DNA of 64,000 bases, taken from CAYNWT01 sp964450955 (GTDB lineage Bacteria; Planctomycetota; Planctomycetia; Planctomycetales; Planctomycetaceae). A model generated the notes under the pieces. It saw nothing but the letters and a program-made list of their open reading frames with translations, did not search any database and was not told the origin of the DNA. Numbering within the stretch: position 1 is the stretch's first letter; every line of letters begins with the position of its first letter. This document shows positions 26,503-35,195 of the stretch, in pieces. Made by a program: the position numbers and the translations under genes. The stretch covers positions 62,001-126,000 of the forward strand of contig CAYVFI010000017.1 of NCBI GenBank assembly GCA_964450955.1. Direction: 5' to 3'.

Positions 26503-27351
26503 ATGGAAACTCCAGTTATCACACCGTCAGAATCTCCCGTCACGGGAGATTTCAGCGATCTCTTTGAGCAGTTCTCTCCGTCGGAGGAACTCAACGATAC
26601 CGGCTGGCTGACGGAATTGAACCTGTCGCAACCGCGCCGTAATTTGCAGTGCCTGAGTCGCGGCGCCCAGATTCGTAAACGCATTGTGGATGTCATTGGG
26701 GCTCTGTTTTTGCTGACTCTGGCTTCGCCCATCATCGCGTTGTTCGCGTTGTTGGTTAAACTGACGTCACCGGGACCGCTGATATACAAGCAGCTTCGCG
26801 TCGGCGTGAACCTGCGTGAGAAAACCAAGACAGACCGCCGTCAAAGGGACGCTGGTGTTCCTGAAGGCATGTCTGAGCGGCGGCTAAACGAAGACCGACG
26901 AGTCAAGCAAAACTTCGGGCGCCCGTTTGTTCTGTACAAATTCCGTTCGATGCGCGTCGATGCTGAAACCAACGGTGCTCAACTTGCCAGCAAGAATGAT
27001 CCACGCGTAACGCGCATCGGACGCTTCATGCGAATGACTCGCATCGACGAATTGCCACAGTTGATCAATGTACTTCGCGGCGATATGTCTCTGGTTGGAC
27101 CACGTCCGGAGCGACCGTTCTTTATCGAACAACTGTCGGACCAGATTCCAAACTACTTGAATCGTCTGGGTCTCAAGCCTGGTGTGACAGGTGTTGCTCA
27201 GGTTCTTAACGGTTACGACAATGACCTTGAGAGCTTTCGACGCAAGGTTGCCTATGACCTTCTGTACCTGCAGAACTGCTGTCTGTGGAATGACTTCAAA
27301 ATCCTGCTGCGTACAGTATGGGTCGTCATCTCGGGTCACGGTGCCTGCTAA
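26503..27351 (+). CDS. Polyprenyl-phosphate sugar-1-phosphate transferase
   Basis: 282 residues of the bacterial sugar transferase family (WbaP/WcaJ-like catalytic core). It transfers a sugar-1-phosphate from a UDP-sugar to undecaprenyl phosphate, the first membrane step of exopolysaccharide or O-antigen assembly. Features: a basic KRIVDVIGALFLL membrane/re-entrant helix, PGPLIYKQLRVG, LYKFRSMRVDAE, RIGRFMRMTRIDELPQLINV and LVGPRPERPFF. A charged insert (KTDRRQRDAGVPEGMSERR) sits between the helix and the core. Only one hydrophobic segment is present, so this is the short form without the N-terminal multi-helix domain. A strong terminator follows at 27384. Confidence 0.92.
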   Translation: METPVITPSESPVTGDFSDLFEQFSPSEELNDTGWLTELNLSQPRRNLQCLSRGAQIRKRIVDVIGALFLLTLASPIIALFALLVKLTSPGPLIYKQLRVGVNLREKTKTDRRQRDAGVPEGMSERRLNEDRRVKQNFGRPFVLYKFRSMRVDAETNGAQLASKNDPRVTRIGRFMRMTRIDELPQLINVLRGDMSLVGPRPERPFFIEQLSDQIPNYLNRLGLKPGVTGVAQVLNGYDNDLESFRRKVAYDLLYLQNCCLWNDFKILLRTVWVVISGHGAC

Positions 27352-27383
27352 CGAAAACAATTCGCTGAACCACAGGAATAGAA

Positions 27384-27409
27384 GGGACACCAGTCGGTGT
27401 CCCTTTTTT
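27384..27409 (+). terminator. Rho-independent terminator of the sugar transferase gene
   Basis: GGGACACC (27384-27391) pairs perfectly with GGTGTCCC (27396-27403) around the loop AGTC and is followed by six T residues (27404-27409). It sits 33 bp after the sugar transferase stop. Confidence 0.92.
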
Positions 27410-27525
27410 ATTTGCATGTACCGCACGCAAGTGCGGGTATTCTTAGACTCTTTGGGACGACCCGCGTGAGTCCCATCGGTTCCATCGGTTACTGAAGAGA
27501 CCAGAAACGAAGTCAGGCAATCAAC

Positions 27526-28806
27526 ATGGCGAACGTAACCCTGCGACTTTCCCGAGTCATCCTTCTGTGGACTATCGGTCTTTGTCTACCCAGTGCGACG
27601 TCGGCTGAAGATGCTGGTAAGCCGCTGCGAATCTACATTCTTGCTGGCCAATCCAACATGGTTGGCACAGGTGCGATCTCCGCCATTGACTACATCGGCG
27701 ATGATCCCGCCACGGCACCGCTACTGAAAAGCATGCTGGATTCTGAGGGCAAACCTCGCACCTGTAAGCGAGTTTGGATCTCCTCACTGAATGGGAAGTA
27801 CCGCACTTATGGTGGCGAGGGGGTTGGCAAACTGTCCGCCGGGTATGGGCTGCGAAAAGACGATCCAACCCAGCCCGGTGACTGTATCGGCCCTGAATAC
27901 ACCTTCGGCATCACGATGGAAGAGAGCTACGACGGTCCAATTTTGCTCATCAAGACTGCCTGGGGTGGCAAGAGCCTGCACGTCGAATACAGACCACCCA
28001 GCGGGGGTGAGTACGTCATGCCCGACGCCATGATTGCGAAACTTCAGCAGAAGCCGGGAGCTCTTCGAAAGAAGCAGGCTGACCTGAAGAAATACACTGG
28101 GAAGTACTATCGCTACATGATCGACCACGTGAACATGGTTCTGTCTGACATAGACCGTGTCTGTCCGGACTACGACCAAACCGCCGGTTACCAGCTGGCA
28201 GGGTTCGTTTGGTTTCAGGGGTGGAATGACTACGTCGCTACCGTTCAATACCCGTTGTCCGACGGCGACAAACAGTACGCTCCTTACAGCGACCTGCTGT
28301 GTCACTTTATTCGTGACGTTCGGCGCGAATTGAAAACGCCCGAACTTCCGTTCGTGATCGGCGTCACCGGCATCAACGGAGACCACACGCCGGGTCTCTT
28401 CAACAATGTCGCTAAATCCAAACTACGAATGGAACGCTTTCGCAAAGCCATGACCGCTCCGGCCTTGTTACCAGAGTTTCAGGGATCCGTAACAGCCGTC
28501 CCAACCGCGCCGTTTTGGGACAAGAAGCTGGCGGCTCTTGGAATGAAGCAACTCAAAGTCAGGCGAATGAGAACCTCACTGCTTAAGAAGTCCTCAAACG
28601 GTCCCAATGCAGACGGTTCAATGACCCCGGCTGAGATCAAGAACTTCATGGCGGACTACAACGCCAAAATCTTTTCGCCGGAGGATCTCAAACTAAAAGA
28701 CCGCGCGTCGGGAAGTGGAGGCTTCGTCCACTACTACGGCAGCGCCAAGTTCCACGCTCAGGCGGGGCAGGCGTTTGCGAAAGCTTTACTAAGCAGCTCC
28801 AGGTAG
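27526..28806 (+). CDS. Secreted SGNH-type carbohydrate esterase (sialate O-acetylesterase-like)
   Basis: 426 residues with a signal peptide (VILLWTIGLCLPSATSA, cleavage near SAEDA). Block I of the SGNH/DUF303 family is clear: IYILAGQSNMVGTG, with the nucleophile Ser in GQSNM. Further blocks are AWGGKSLHVEYRPPS, AGFVWFQGWNDY (block III-like) and, near the end, YYGSAKFHAQAGQAF carrying a candidate catalytic His. Such proteins remove acetyl groups from sialic acids, xylan or other glycans; planctomycetes carry many in glycan-degrading contexts. The exact substrate is not readable. It follows the terminator at 27384, so it has its own promoter. Confidence 0.85.
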   Translation: MANVTLRLSRVILLWTIGLCLPSATSAEDAGKPLRIYILAGQSNMVGTGAISAIDYIGDDPATAPLLKSMLDSEGKPRTCKRVWISSLNGKYRTYGGEGVGKLSAGYGLRKDDPTQPGDCIGPEYTFGITMEESYDGPILLIKTAWGGKSLHVEYRPPSGGEYVMPDAMIAKLQQKPGALRKKQADLKKYTGKYYRYMIDHVNMVLSDIDRVCPDYDQTAGYQLAGFVWFQGWNDYVATVQYPLSDGDKQYAPYSDLLCHFIRDVRRELKTPELPFVIGVTGINGDHTPGLFNNVAKSKLRMERFRKAMTAPALLPEFQGSVTAVPTAPFWDKKLAALGMKQLKVRRMRTSLLKKSSNGPNADGSMTPAEIKNFMADYNAKIFSPEDLKLKDRASGSGGFVHYYGSAKFHAQAGQAFAKALLSSSR

Positions 28807-28942
28807 AACCATCAGATCGTGGTCTGTGTCATCATAGCCTCGGGCGTAAGCGTCGCCTGTGCGGCGGGTTGATTCGGGTTCCGCCTTGGTTTGACTAGAT
28901 GTGGCGAGACGTGAAGTGACTGTGTGCAACGGCTGCAGTTGC

Positions 28943-29410
28943 TTAGGGCAGGAACCGATTTGGCCAGTAGATGCTTGGAGCCGGGATTCCCGCATTGACC
29001 AATGAGCCTCGCAGTTGTTCTTCAGCAGACGCCCTCGCGCTTTCTCGGCGCAGGACTTTGACTCGAACCCCGGTATCGTCGCCCCGGGCAATTTTGGCCA
29101 GGGACACAACCTGGTCCACCGACGCCGCCCGGTACTCTTCCTGACCGTCGCGTTTTGTTAGCACCGCGTATTCGTGTCCGTCTATCAGGACGGTCAGAAC
29201 GTTGTCTTCCAGGCCGGTTTTGGTGAGATCGTCTGCAGTCTCAACAGGCCCACCGCCGGTTGCAGCCGCAGCCGCACTGGCGTTCCCCTGGGCTCCTTCG
29301 CCGCCGCCGAATCCTGGGATCCCTGAATACATCCCGATAAGGAATGCGACAACCACGGCAGCACCAACGCCCTTTACTGCCGCGTTGCTGCTTTTCTTCT
29401 TCTTTGCCAT
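28943..29410 (-). CDS. Small membrane-anchored protein, third gene of the ExbB/ExbD-like cluster
   Basis: 155 residues. A lysine-rich N-terminus (MAKKKKSSNAAVKG) precedes one membrane helix (VGAAVVVAFLIGMYSGIPGF), then an Ala/Gly-rich linker and a compact domain (LTVLIDGHEYAVLTKRDGQE; VVSLAKIARGDDTGVRVKVL) whose beta-alpha-beta pattern recalls the periplasmic domain of ExbD/TolR. The start has a GGAG site about 8 bases upstream. It lies 33 bp after the ExbD-like gene on the same strand, so it is the last gene of a three-gene operon. It may be a second peptidoglycan- or partner-binding subunit; this is inference, and I recognise no named family. Confidence 0.75.
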   Translation of the reverse strand: MAKKKKSSNAAVKGVGAAVVVAFLIGMYSGIPGFGGGEGAQGNASAAAAATGGGPVETADDLTKTGLEDNVLTVLIDGHEYAVLTKRDGQEEYRAASVDQVVSLAKIARGDDTGVRVKVLRRESARASAEEQLRGSLVNAGIPAPSIYWPNRFLP

Positions 29411-29443
29411 GTCCAGTCTCCGGTATGTGACCCGCTGGAATTC

Positions 29444-30247
29444 TTACTTGTTTCCTGCTCGGAGAGAAGGCCCTGTTGGGCTGAAACCCAGAACTGCGAA
29501 CTCAAACCAATTTCGTCCGCCGCTGTCTTCCCTCATTCGAGCGAGTGCTGCCGGTAGAGCATCCTGAGAACGCTGTCGGATTCCCGCACTTGCGTCGCCG
29601 TAGCTGAACATCAGGATCACAAGCGTTTTGGGTTCGGGGAAAGACTTGTAGGCATCAAATAGTCCGTCTTCGATTTCGCTTTGCGTCTTCGCTCGAAACT
29701 TCCTGACCAACTCACCGTTGTCCAGTTCGATTGTTCCGTCTGCTGTGACGTAGATTTCCCAAACATCACACCGTTTTTTCATCTCGCCATAGCTGATCAG
29801 GGTCTTTAAGAGTTCGCGACCGTTCTTCTGCTGCAGTCCCTTAAGCGTTCGGCGAATATTGGCTGATTGTTCTGGCGTGTACGCTTTCTGTCCGGGCTTG
29901 ATTCCCAGCAGTTCGTTGACTGTATTTTCGGGTACGTCAAACAGCTCTGCCAGCATTTCTCCGGAGCGATTTTGCTGATCCAGGATACTCTTGAACGCCT
30001 GATCGTAGTACTCCCGCTTATTTTGAACGTCTCGCATCTTGAGATTGTGCGCGGCGTCCATTTTCCTGCGTAGCTCTTCTGCCTGAGCCAACAGTGTTTG
30101 TCGCATCTCAGCAGCTCGCGTCTCCAGCATCGCGTCCGCTTTGTTTGAAGTCTGTTGGACCTCAATAAACTGCGCGAAGATAACGATCAGCAGTAGGTCC
30201 AGCAGCGGTGTTAGCTGGAAAGTCATCTTGCGTGGCAGCAGGATCAC
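29444..30247 (-). CDS. ExbD/TolR-like proton-channel subunit with long coiled coil
   Basis: 267 residues from a GTG at 30247 that overlaps the upstream stop as GTGA. The N-terminus reads FQLTPLLDLLLIVIFAQFIE: this is the single ExbD/TolR membrane helix, and Asp17 matches the proton-carrying Asp. A coiled coil (about 35-90) follows, then a C-terminal region ending in a strand-helix pattern (PKTLVILMFSYGDASAGIRQ). ExbD is usually about 140 residues, so this version is nearly twice as long. It should form a proton-driven motor with the ExbB-like protein encoded just upstream. What it energises is unknown; no TonB gene is nearby. Confidence 0.82.
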   Translation of the reverse strand: MILLPRKMTFQLTPLLDLLLIVIFAQFIEVQQTSNKADAMLETRAAEMRQTLLAQAEELRRKMDAAHNLKMRDVQNKREYYDQAFKSILDQQNRSGEMLAELFDVPENTVNELLGIKPGQKAYTPEQSANIRRTLKGLQQKNGRELLKTLISYGEMKKRCDVWEIYVTADGTIELDNGELVRKFRAKTQSEIEDGLFDAYKSFPEPKTLVILMFSYGDASAGIRQRSQDALPAALARMREDSGGRNWFEFAVLGFSPTGPSLRAGNK

Positions 30248-30930
30248 GGTTCCTCTCCTGGAGACGTGACCTGGAGCGACAGTTCCCGCTTGGCTCGAGC
30301 CACCATCTCACGGACGTGGTCTCGGTTTGAGTTGAGTCGGAAGAAACCTGTTTCCAGCATGCTGTTAATAAACATCAACAGAATCGCAGCCGTGAGTCCG
30401 GCAAACGTTGACCAGATGGCGTCGCCGAAACTGCCAACGATGCCGGCCAGTGTGGCTGACGCTTCGGCGGCTTTGTCAGCCTGCAGTGCAGAACCGATTG
30501 CCAGAATTGTGCCCAGAACACCGGCCAGTGGGTAGGCTTCAATCATGGTTCGGCAAATGTTGTACGACGTCGAAAACGACATCGAATCCAGGTAACCGCG
30601 GCGTTCGTCCAGGATGTTCATTCTTAGCAAACACTCGTGCCGGTCTGCTCCGCGAGTTTCGTCTGCCAGTACGTCATTGACGTCGGCGATGAACGCTTCA
30701 ATCTGATCTGAGTAATGGCCGCCCTTGCTAAGGACACTGCGATGTCTAAGCCCGCGGGTGAATTCATCCAACGAACCGACAATGCGCCGCAGGTCCCGCC
30801 CTGACCAAACCCACAGCACAAAAAACGCAAACAGATGCGCGGCGCAGGCTCCTACAATGATGACCGTCGACATGCCGGACAACCGCTCAAGCAGCTCCGG
30901 CGAAATCTCAGGCATCTGTATCTGCAACAC
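30244..30930 (-). CDS. MotA/TolQ/ExbB-family proton-channel protein
   Basis: 228 residues from a GTG at 30930 (GAGGAG about 10 bases upstream; an ATG at 30915 is an alternative). Three membrane helices are seen near 20-40, 133-153 and 170-192. The second carries the ExbB/TolQ signature EAYPLAGVLGTILAIGSAL and the third SFGDAIWSTFAGLTAAIL. The cytoplasmic loop between helices one and two is typical of the family. It is the first gene of a three-gene operon, 4-bp coupled to the ExbD-like gene. Likely function: stator-like proton channel in the inner membrane that powers an envelope process. The 142-bp gap upstream separates it from the hybrid kinase gene. Confidence 0.85.
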   Translation of the reverse strand: MLQIQMPEISPELLERLSGMSTVIIVGACAAHLFAFFVLWVWSGRDLRRIVGSLDEFTRGLRHRSVLSKGGHYSDQIEAFIADVNDVLADETRGADRHECLLRMNILDERRGYLDSMSFSTSYNICRTMIEAYPLAGVLGTILAIGSALQADKAAEASATLAGIVGSFGDAIWSTFAGLTAAILLMFINSMLETGFFRLNSNRDHVREMVARAKRELSLQVTSPGEEP

Positions 30931-31072
30931 TTATCCGAACTCCTCGCGCCCACAAGATAAACTCCCTGAACGCCGAAACCGACTGCGGCAGGCGATCGCC
31001 GATCAGGAAAGAGCCTCCTTCTCGCGGAATTAGGGTAATGCATACCCTCTAAACTCGTCCAGATGCGTCTTT

Positions 31073-34012
31073 CTACGCGGATTCAAGGCTGGATGGTTCG
31101 GAAGCACCTAAGGGTTCGCGCAGGCCGAGTTCCACTGACTTCAACAGAGTCCGTGCACGAAAAGGCTTTGTGATGACATCGACAAGGCTGCGAGTCGAAA
31201 GCATTGAGAGATCCGAATCCATCAGATGCCCGGTGCACAACAGAACCGGCAGATTCGGGTAGCGGTCTGAAACCCGTAGAAGTGTCTCCCGTCCGGACAG
31301 TGTCGGCATGGTCAGATCCAGCACCAGCATGTCGATGTGAGTGTTTTGACTGAGGAGTTCAAGAACTTCCACACCATTGCTTGCCGTGAAAACGGTGTAC
31401 CCCGCCCCCGTCAGCATTCGCGCCGCGGCGTCTCTGACAATTTCTTCGTCGTCCGCGATGAGAATGTGTGTGTTCGCTACCAGAGCATTATCGAGTGCGT
31501 CGATTGGGCCATGTATTTCAGGGACGGGTTTAGCGACGTTGGATTTCAGATGTTTTGATCTTGGCAGGACAATGTCAAAGCGGCTGCCGAATCCGACTTT
31601 GCTTTCGACATCAATTCGACCGTTGTGCTGGTTCACAATTCCATACGACATTGCGAGCCCAAGTCCGGTTCCCTTGTCGATATCCTTGGTCGTGAAGAAG
31701 GGCTCGAAAATCTTTGCCGTGACTGTTTCAGACATCCCCGTACCGGAATCGATGACTGAGATGCAAACACACTCGCCCAGCGCTGCATCGACGACATTTT
31801 CTGTCCTGACGCTGATGCTGCCCTTTTCATCGACCAACGCGTCTGACGCATTCAGGCACAAATTTAGCAGCACCTGTTCCAACTGCAGTTCGTCAACGTC
31901 TACCAGCCAAACACTTTCGTCGTCCGCAAGATCGAAGTGAAGCTGTTCGGAAAGTTTTTGAGATGCAAGTTCGCCGACGCTTCGGACGATGCTGTTGGGA
32001 GTCATCGGAACCAGGCGAACCGGGCTTTGGCGTGAAAAACTTAGCAGGCGTTCGACAAGCCTGGTTGCTCGGTCGGTTGCTTTCTCAGCGGCGGTTAACG
32101 ACGGGCCCTGGTCGTTTGCATCTCCGGCTCGCATCAATTCAAGATTGCCGGAGATCCCCATTAGCAGGTTGTTGAAGTCATGAGCGATGCCACCAGCCAG
32201 GCGGCCAACGGCTTCCATTTTCTGCGACTGAACTAACTTGGCTTCAAGCTGACTGCGTTCGCTGACATCTTCAAACGACCACAGTCGACCGGCCACCTGT
32301 TGTTTGTCGTCCCCGCTGAAAATGGGAGAACTGTAGGCGGTGTAAGCCCCTTCATCGCATGTCTTCAACGTTGAGCCGTAGGTTTCCTGTGAGGATGCTG
32401 GCAGCGAATTCCACATCGTCAGAAATTTATCTGGTTCCGCAAGCCTTCGCGCCAGGTGGTTCACAAGTTCCGGTCCTCGGGCAATGCTGGAGTCCAGGTC
32501 GAACAATCGAGCCATACGGTCGTTCCAGCTGAGTACGGTTCCGGATCGATCGAGAATCAGCAGTCCCTCCTGGACAGCATCGAATGCTGACGACAGTTGA
32601 GCCGTCATGTCCCTCAGCGCCTGGGTCTTCCTGCGAACCTGAGATCGCAGCAGCCAAATCATCCCTGCACCCAGTAGCAGGCAAAGAATCACAGAAGCAG
32701 CCAGCAGGCGGACTCGCGTTTCGTCAAACGTCACCCACGCTTTAGAAACAGTGACCGCGTCAACACCACGTCCGTATATCACGAAGGCTTCTTCGGGAAC
32801 CGTGGGTTTCAGCAGCGCTCCCTGCACCTTGACTCGACTGGCTCGCTGCAGGTCAATTGAATCGAACTCTGCATCGTTAAGAATAATCCGAGCGGTAAAG
32901 TTGATTCCCTCATCTGTCAGATTTAGCGATCTCATGCGGCCGCGCGAAGAAAGGCTGGTCAGTTCGCCCGAGATACTCACCCGTGTCAGTGGCAAGTCAG
33001 ACGCGATGATGTGTTTGGCTGACGTGTGGGTTGGAGGAACCGGCACTGAAGCCATCTGCTTTCTGAGACGCGATGCAACAATTGTCGGATGGCCGTCTGA
33101 AAGACTAAGAACGCCGACAACCTGAACAACATCTCCAACATCCAGTGAATGGAGACTGGAAGATCTCACCAGGACTCCCCCACCATCATGAGACTCAAGC
33201 AGTAGTAGTCCGCGATTAATTACCTCAGAGACAATTCCGACTGTCTCAACCGTCTGCCCTTGTTCCGATGCGTAGTATCCAAGTTTCTTGAGTGCCAGTT
33301 GCCGGACTGCGACGGACGTTTGTGGAGACGGATCGCCAACGATGTCGGCACCCGTCATTAACAGGCACATCGGGATACTGCGAACGCCATACTCGTCAGC
33401 AATCCAATCCAGGCAGCCCGTTGCAGTCACGTTAGAACCAACCAGTTGGGACAGTCGATCGAATTGTTGATCGTGAGCGACTCTCACCAGAAAGTACTGC
33501 ACCTGACCTCGGACGGTAAGCACAATGCCTTCATCGCTCTGGACAAACTGTTCAACCGTTCCTGAAAGACTCACGCGGTCCGACCAGTTGGATTTGGGGC
33601 CGAGCCTGTCAATGTCCAGATTGACTGCTTTGACCGGCGGTCCGTGTTGAATAAGGGTGATGGAATCAGCGACCACGCAGTCTCGGCTACCAACGAACAA
33701 GCCTTTGATTCGAACTCGGTCACCCAAGGCAAATTCCGGAAGGGGGGCCGGTTCCGCTTGAGTGATATCGACGTAGCAGCCCAGCGAGCCCTTTTGCACG
33801 AATAGTGTTGAATTCGCTACATCCGAAAAGTTGACGACGGTCGTGGCGTCGACAAGTTTGTCACGATCCACCAATCCCATGTACGAGCTGAGTTCCTCGA
33901 ACGAAGTAATGGTGTCTTTCTCCTGGCCGATCGCCATCGTCGCGGTAGATGCCAGGACCGTTCCGGCGATGAGAATAAGTTGAGAAAAACTGCGCATTCG
34001 AGACCAGTTCAT
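31073..34012 (-). CDS. Hybrid sensor histidine kinase with large extracytoplasmic OB-like region
   Basis: About 979 residues from the ATG at 34012, which starts a signal/anchor sequence (MRSFSQLILIAGTVLASTAT); the open frame extends to 34093 without a better start. Residues about 25-440 are predicted outside the membrane and contain several short beta-rich modules (LGDRVRIKGLFVGSRDCVVA; VGDVVQVVGVLSLSDGHPTI; RVSISGELTSLSSRG) that look like OB-fold repeats. A helix (LLAASVILCLLLGAGMIWLL), a PAS domain, HisKA (AGGIAHDFNNLLMGISGN), an ATPase domain (IFEPFFTTKDIDKGTGLGLA) and a C-terminal receiver (ILIADDEEIVR; MLVLDLTMPTLSG) follow. It is an orphan hybrid kinase here; output partners are not visible. 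Confidence 0.88.
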   Translation of the reverse strand: MNWSRMRSFSQLILIAGTVLASTATMAIGQEKDTITSFEELSSYMGLVDRDKLVDATTVVNFSDVANSTLFVQKGSLGCYVDITQAEPAPLPEFALGDRVRIKGLFVGSRDCVVADSITLIQHGPPVKAVNLDIDRLGPKSNWSDRVSLSGTVEQFVQSDEGIVLTVRGQVQYFLVRVAHDQQFDRLSQLVGSNVTATGCLDWIADEYGVRSIPMCLLMTGADIVGDPSPQTSVAVRQLALKKLGYYASEQGQTVETVGIVSEVINRGLLLLESHDGGGVLVRSSSLHSLDVGDVVQVVGVLSLSDGHPTIVASRLRKQMASVPVPPTHTSAKHIIASDLPLTRVSISGELTSLSSRGRMRSLNLTDEGINFTARIILNDAEFDSIDLQRASRVKVQGALLKPTVPEEAFVIYGRGVDAVTVSKAWVTFDETRVRLLAASVILCLLLGAGMIWLLRSQVRRKTQALRDMTAQLSSAFDAVQEGLLILDRSGTVLSWNDRMARLFDLDSSIARGPELVNHLARRLAEPDKFLTMWNSLPASSQETYGSTLKTCDEGAYTAYSSPIFSGDDKQQVAGRLWSFEDVSERSQLEAKLVQSQKMEAVGRLAGGIAHDFNNLLMGISGNLELMRAGDANDQGPSLTAAEKATDRATRLVERLLSFSRQSPVRLVPMTPNSIVRSVGELASQKLSEQLHFDLADDESVWLVDVDELQLEQVLLNLCLNASDALVDEKGSISVRTENVVDAALGECVCISVIDSGTGMSETVTAKIFEPFFTTKDIDKGTGLGLAMSYGIVNQHNGRIDVESKVGFGSRFDIVLPRSKHLKSNVAKPVPEIHGPIDALDNALVANTHILIADDEEIVRDAAARMLTGAGYTVFTASNGVEVLELLSQNTHIDMLVLDLTMPTLSGRETLLRVSDRYPNLPVLLCTGHLMDSDLSMLSTRSLVDVITKPFRARTLLKSVELGLREPLGASEPSSLESA

Positions 34013-34210
34013 GGGCACTGACGGGGGCCAGTTCAGACAAAGTCTGTCGCCCCCTGTTGTCCCAGTGTACCCCTGCTGGAACGTGACTCTCAACCAGTTG
34101 GTGATGAGTTCAAGAGAATCCTCGGTTTAATGAATCCAACCGGATTCTGATTGCGAACCACATCCCACGCTCAACTTACTTAGTTTCACAAACCTTTTGG
34201 ATTCCTTGTT

Positions 34211-35107
34211 ATGCGAACTTTTATTGCCGGATTACTGGCCGTTTCGATCTCTGTTGGCGCTCATGCCAGTGAGGCCACCAATCAGCAAAGTGACATTGTC
34301 GACACAGCCGTTGCCGCGGGTCAGTTCAAGACGCTTGCCACAGCTTTGAAAGCTGGTGGGCTTGTAAAAGCACTTAAGGGCAAGGGTCCGTTTACTGTAT
34401 TCGCTCCGACTGACGAAGCTTTCAGCAAGGTTCCGAAGAAGACTCTGGAAATGCTGTTGAAGCCAGAGAACAAGGCCAAGCTGGCTGCGATTCTGAAGTA
34501 CCACGTTGTTTCAGGGAAAGTCACTGCCAAGCAGGTTATGACCCTCAAGAACGCCACAACCTTGAAGGGTTCAAGTGTGGCGGTTCAATTCGACAAGAAA
34601 AACAAAACTGTTTCGATTGATGGAGCCAAGGTCGTGAAGGCGGATATTGTCTGCAGCAACGGCGTGATTCACGTCATTGACAAAGTCATTCTGCCGCGAC
34701 CAGATGTGGTCGATACAGCCGTGAAAGCCGGTTCTTTCAAGACACTCGCCGCCGCGGCAAAGGCTGCCGGACTCGTAAAAGCTTTGAAAGGCGACGGCCC
34801 GTTCACCATTTTCGCTCCGACCGACGAAGCGTTCGCAAAGCTGCCGAAGGGAACCGTTGAGAACCTTTTGTTGCCGGAAAACAAAGACAAACTGGCCGCA
34901 GTACTAAAATATCATGTGGTCGCGGGCAACGTGCTGGCCGCCGACGTGGTAAAGCTCAAGAAAGCGAAGACGCTTCAAGGGTCTGAAGTCAAAGTTCGTG
35001 TCGATGACGGCAAAGTCATGATCGATAACGCTCAAGTGATAAAGGCTGATGTTCTGGCCGGGAATGGTGTTATCCATGTCATCGATAGCGTTATCCTGCC
35101 CAAGTAG
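34211..35107 (+). CDS. Secreted protein with two fasciclin (FAS1) domains
   Basis: 298 residues: a signal peptide (MRTFIAGLLAVSISVGAHAS) and two tandem FAS1 domains (about 28-160 and 165-298). Each has the H1 box (GPFTVFAPTDEAFSKVPK; GPFTIFAPTDEAFAKLP), a YHVV motif and the H2 box with GVIHVIDKVILPR / GVIHVIDSVILPK. The two copies are highly alike, indicating a recent internal duplication. FAS1 proteins mediate adhesion or ligand binding outside the cell. A strong terminator follows, then an ECF sigma/anti-sigma pair, a neighbourhood in which FAS1 genes are often found. Confidence 0.95.
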   Translation: MRTFIAGLLAVSISVGAHASEATNQQSDIVDTAVAAGQFKTLATALKAGGLVKALKGKGPFTVFAPTDEAFSKVPKKTLEMLLKPENKAKLAAILKYHVVSGKVTAKQVMTLKNATTLKGSSVAVQFDKKNKTVSIDGAKVVKADIVCSNGVIHVIDKVILPRPDVVDTAVKAGSFKTLAAAAKAAGLVKALKGDGPFTIFAPTDEAFAKLPKGTVENLLLPENKDKLAAVLKYHVVAGNVLAADVVKLKKAKTLQGSEVKVRVDDGKVMIDNAQVIKADVLAGNGVIHVIDSVILPK

Positions 35108-35132
35108 GTCAAACGCGGAACCGACCACGCAT

Positions 35133-35175
35133 GGTCGAGCGGCGGAGGCTTACCGCCGCTCGGCCTTTGTGTTTG
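35133..35175 (+). terminator. Terminator-like hairpin after the fasciclin gene
   Basis: CGAGCGGCGG (35136-35145) pairs with CCGCCGCTCG (35153-35162), extended by one G-U and two G-C pairs to a 13-bp stem (35133-35165) with loop AGGCTTA, followed by TTTGTGTTTG. The imperfect T-tract makes it probable rather than certain. It separates fasciclin from the sigma factor gene and argues that the sigma start lies downstream of it. Confidence 0.75.
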
Positions 35176-35195
35176 ACAGAGAGAGAAATACAAAC

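Noticed and set aside
28943..30930. Zorya-like anti-phage system based on the ExbB/ExbD-like pair
   Set aside because: No ZorC, ZorD or ZorE-like gene is adjacent; the neighbour is a hybrid sensor kinase and an esterase.
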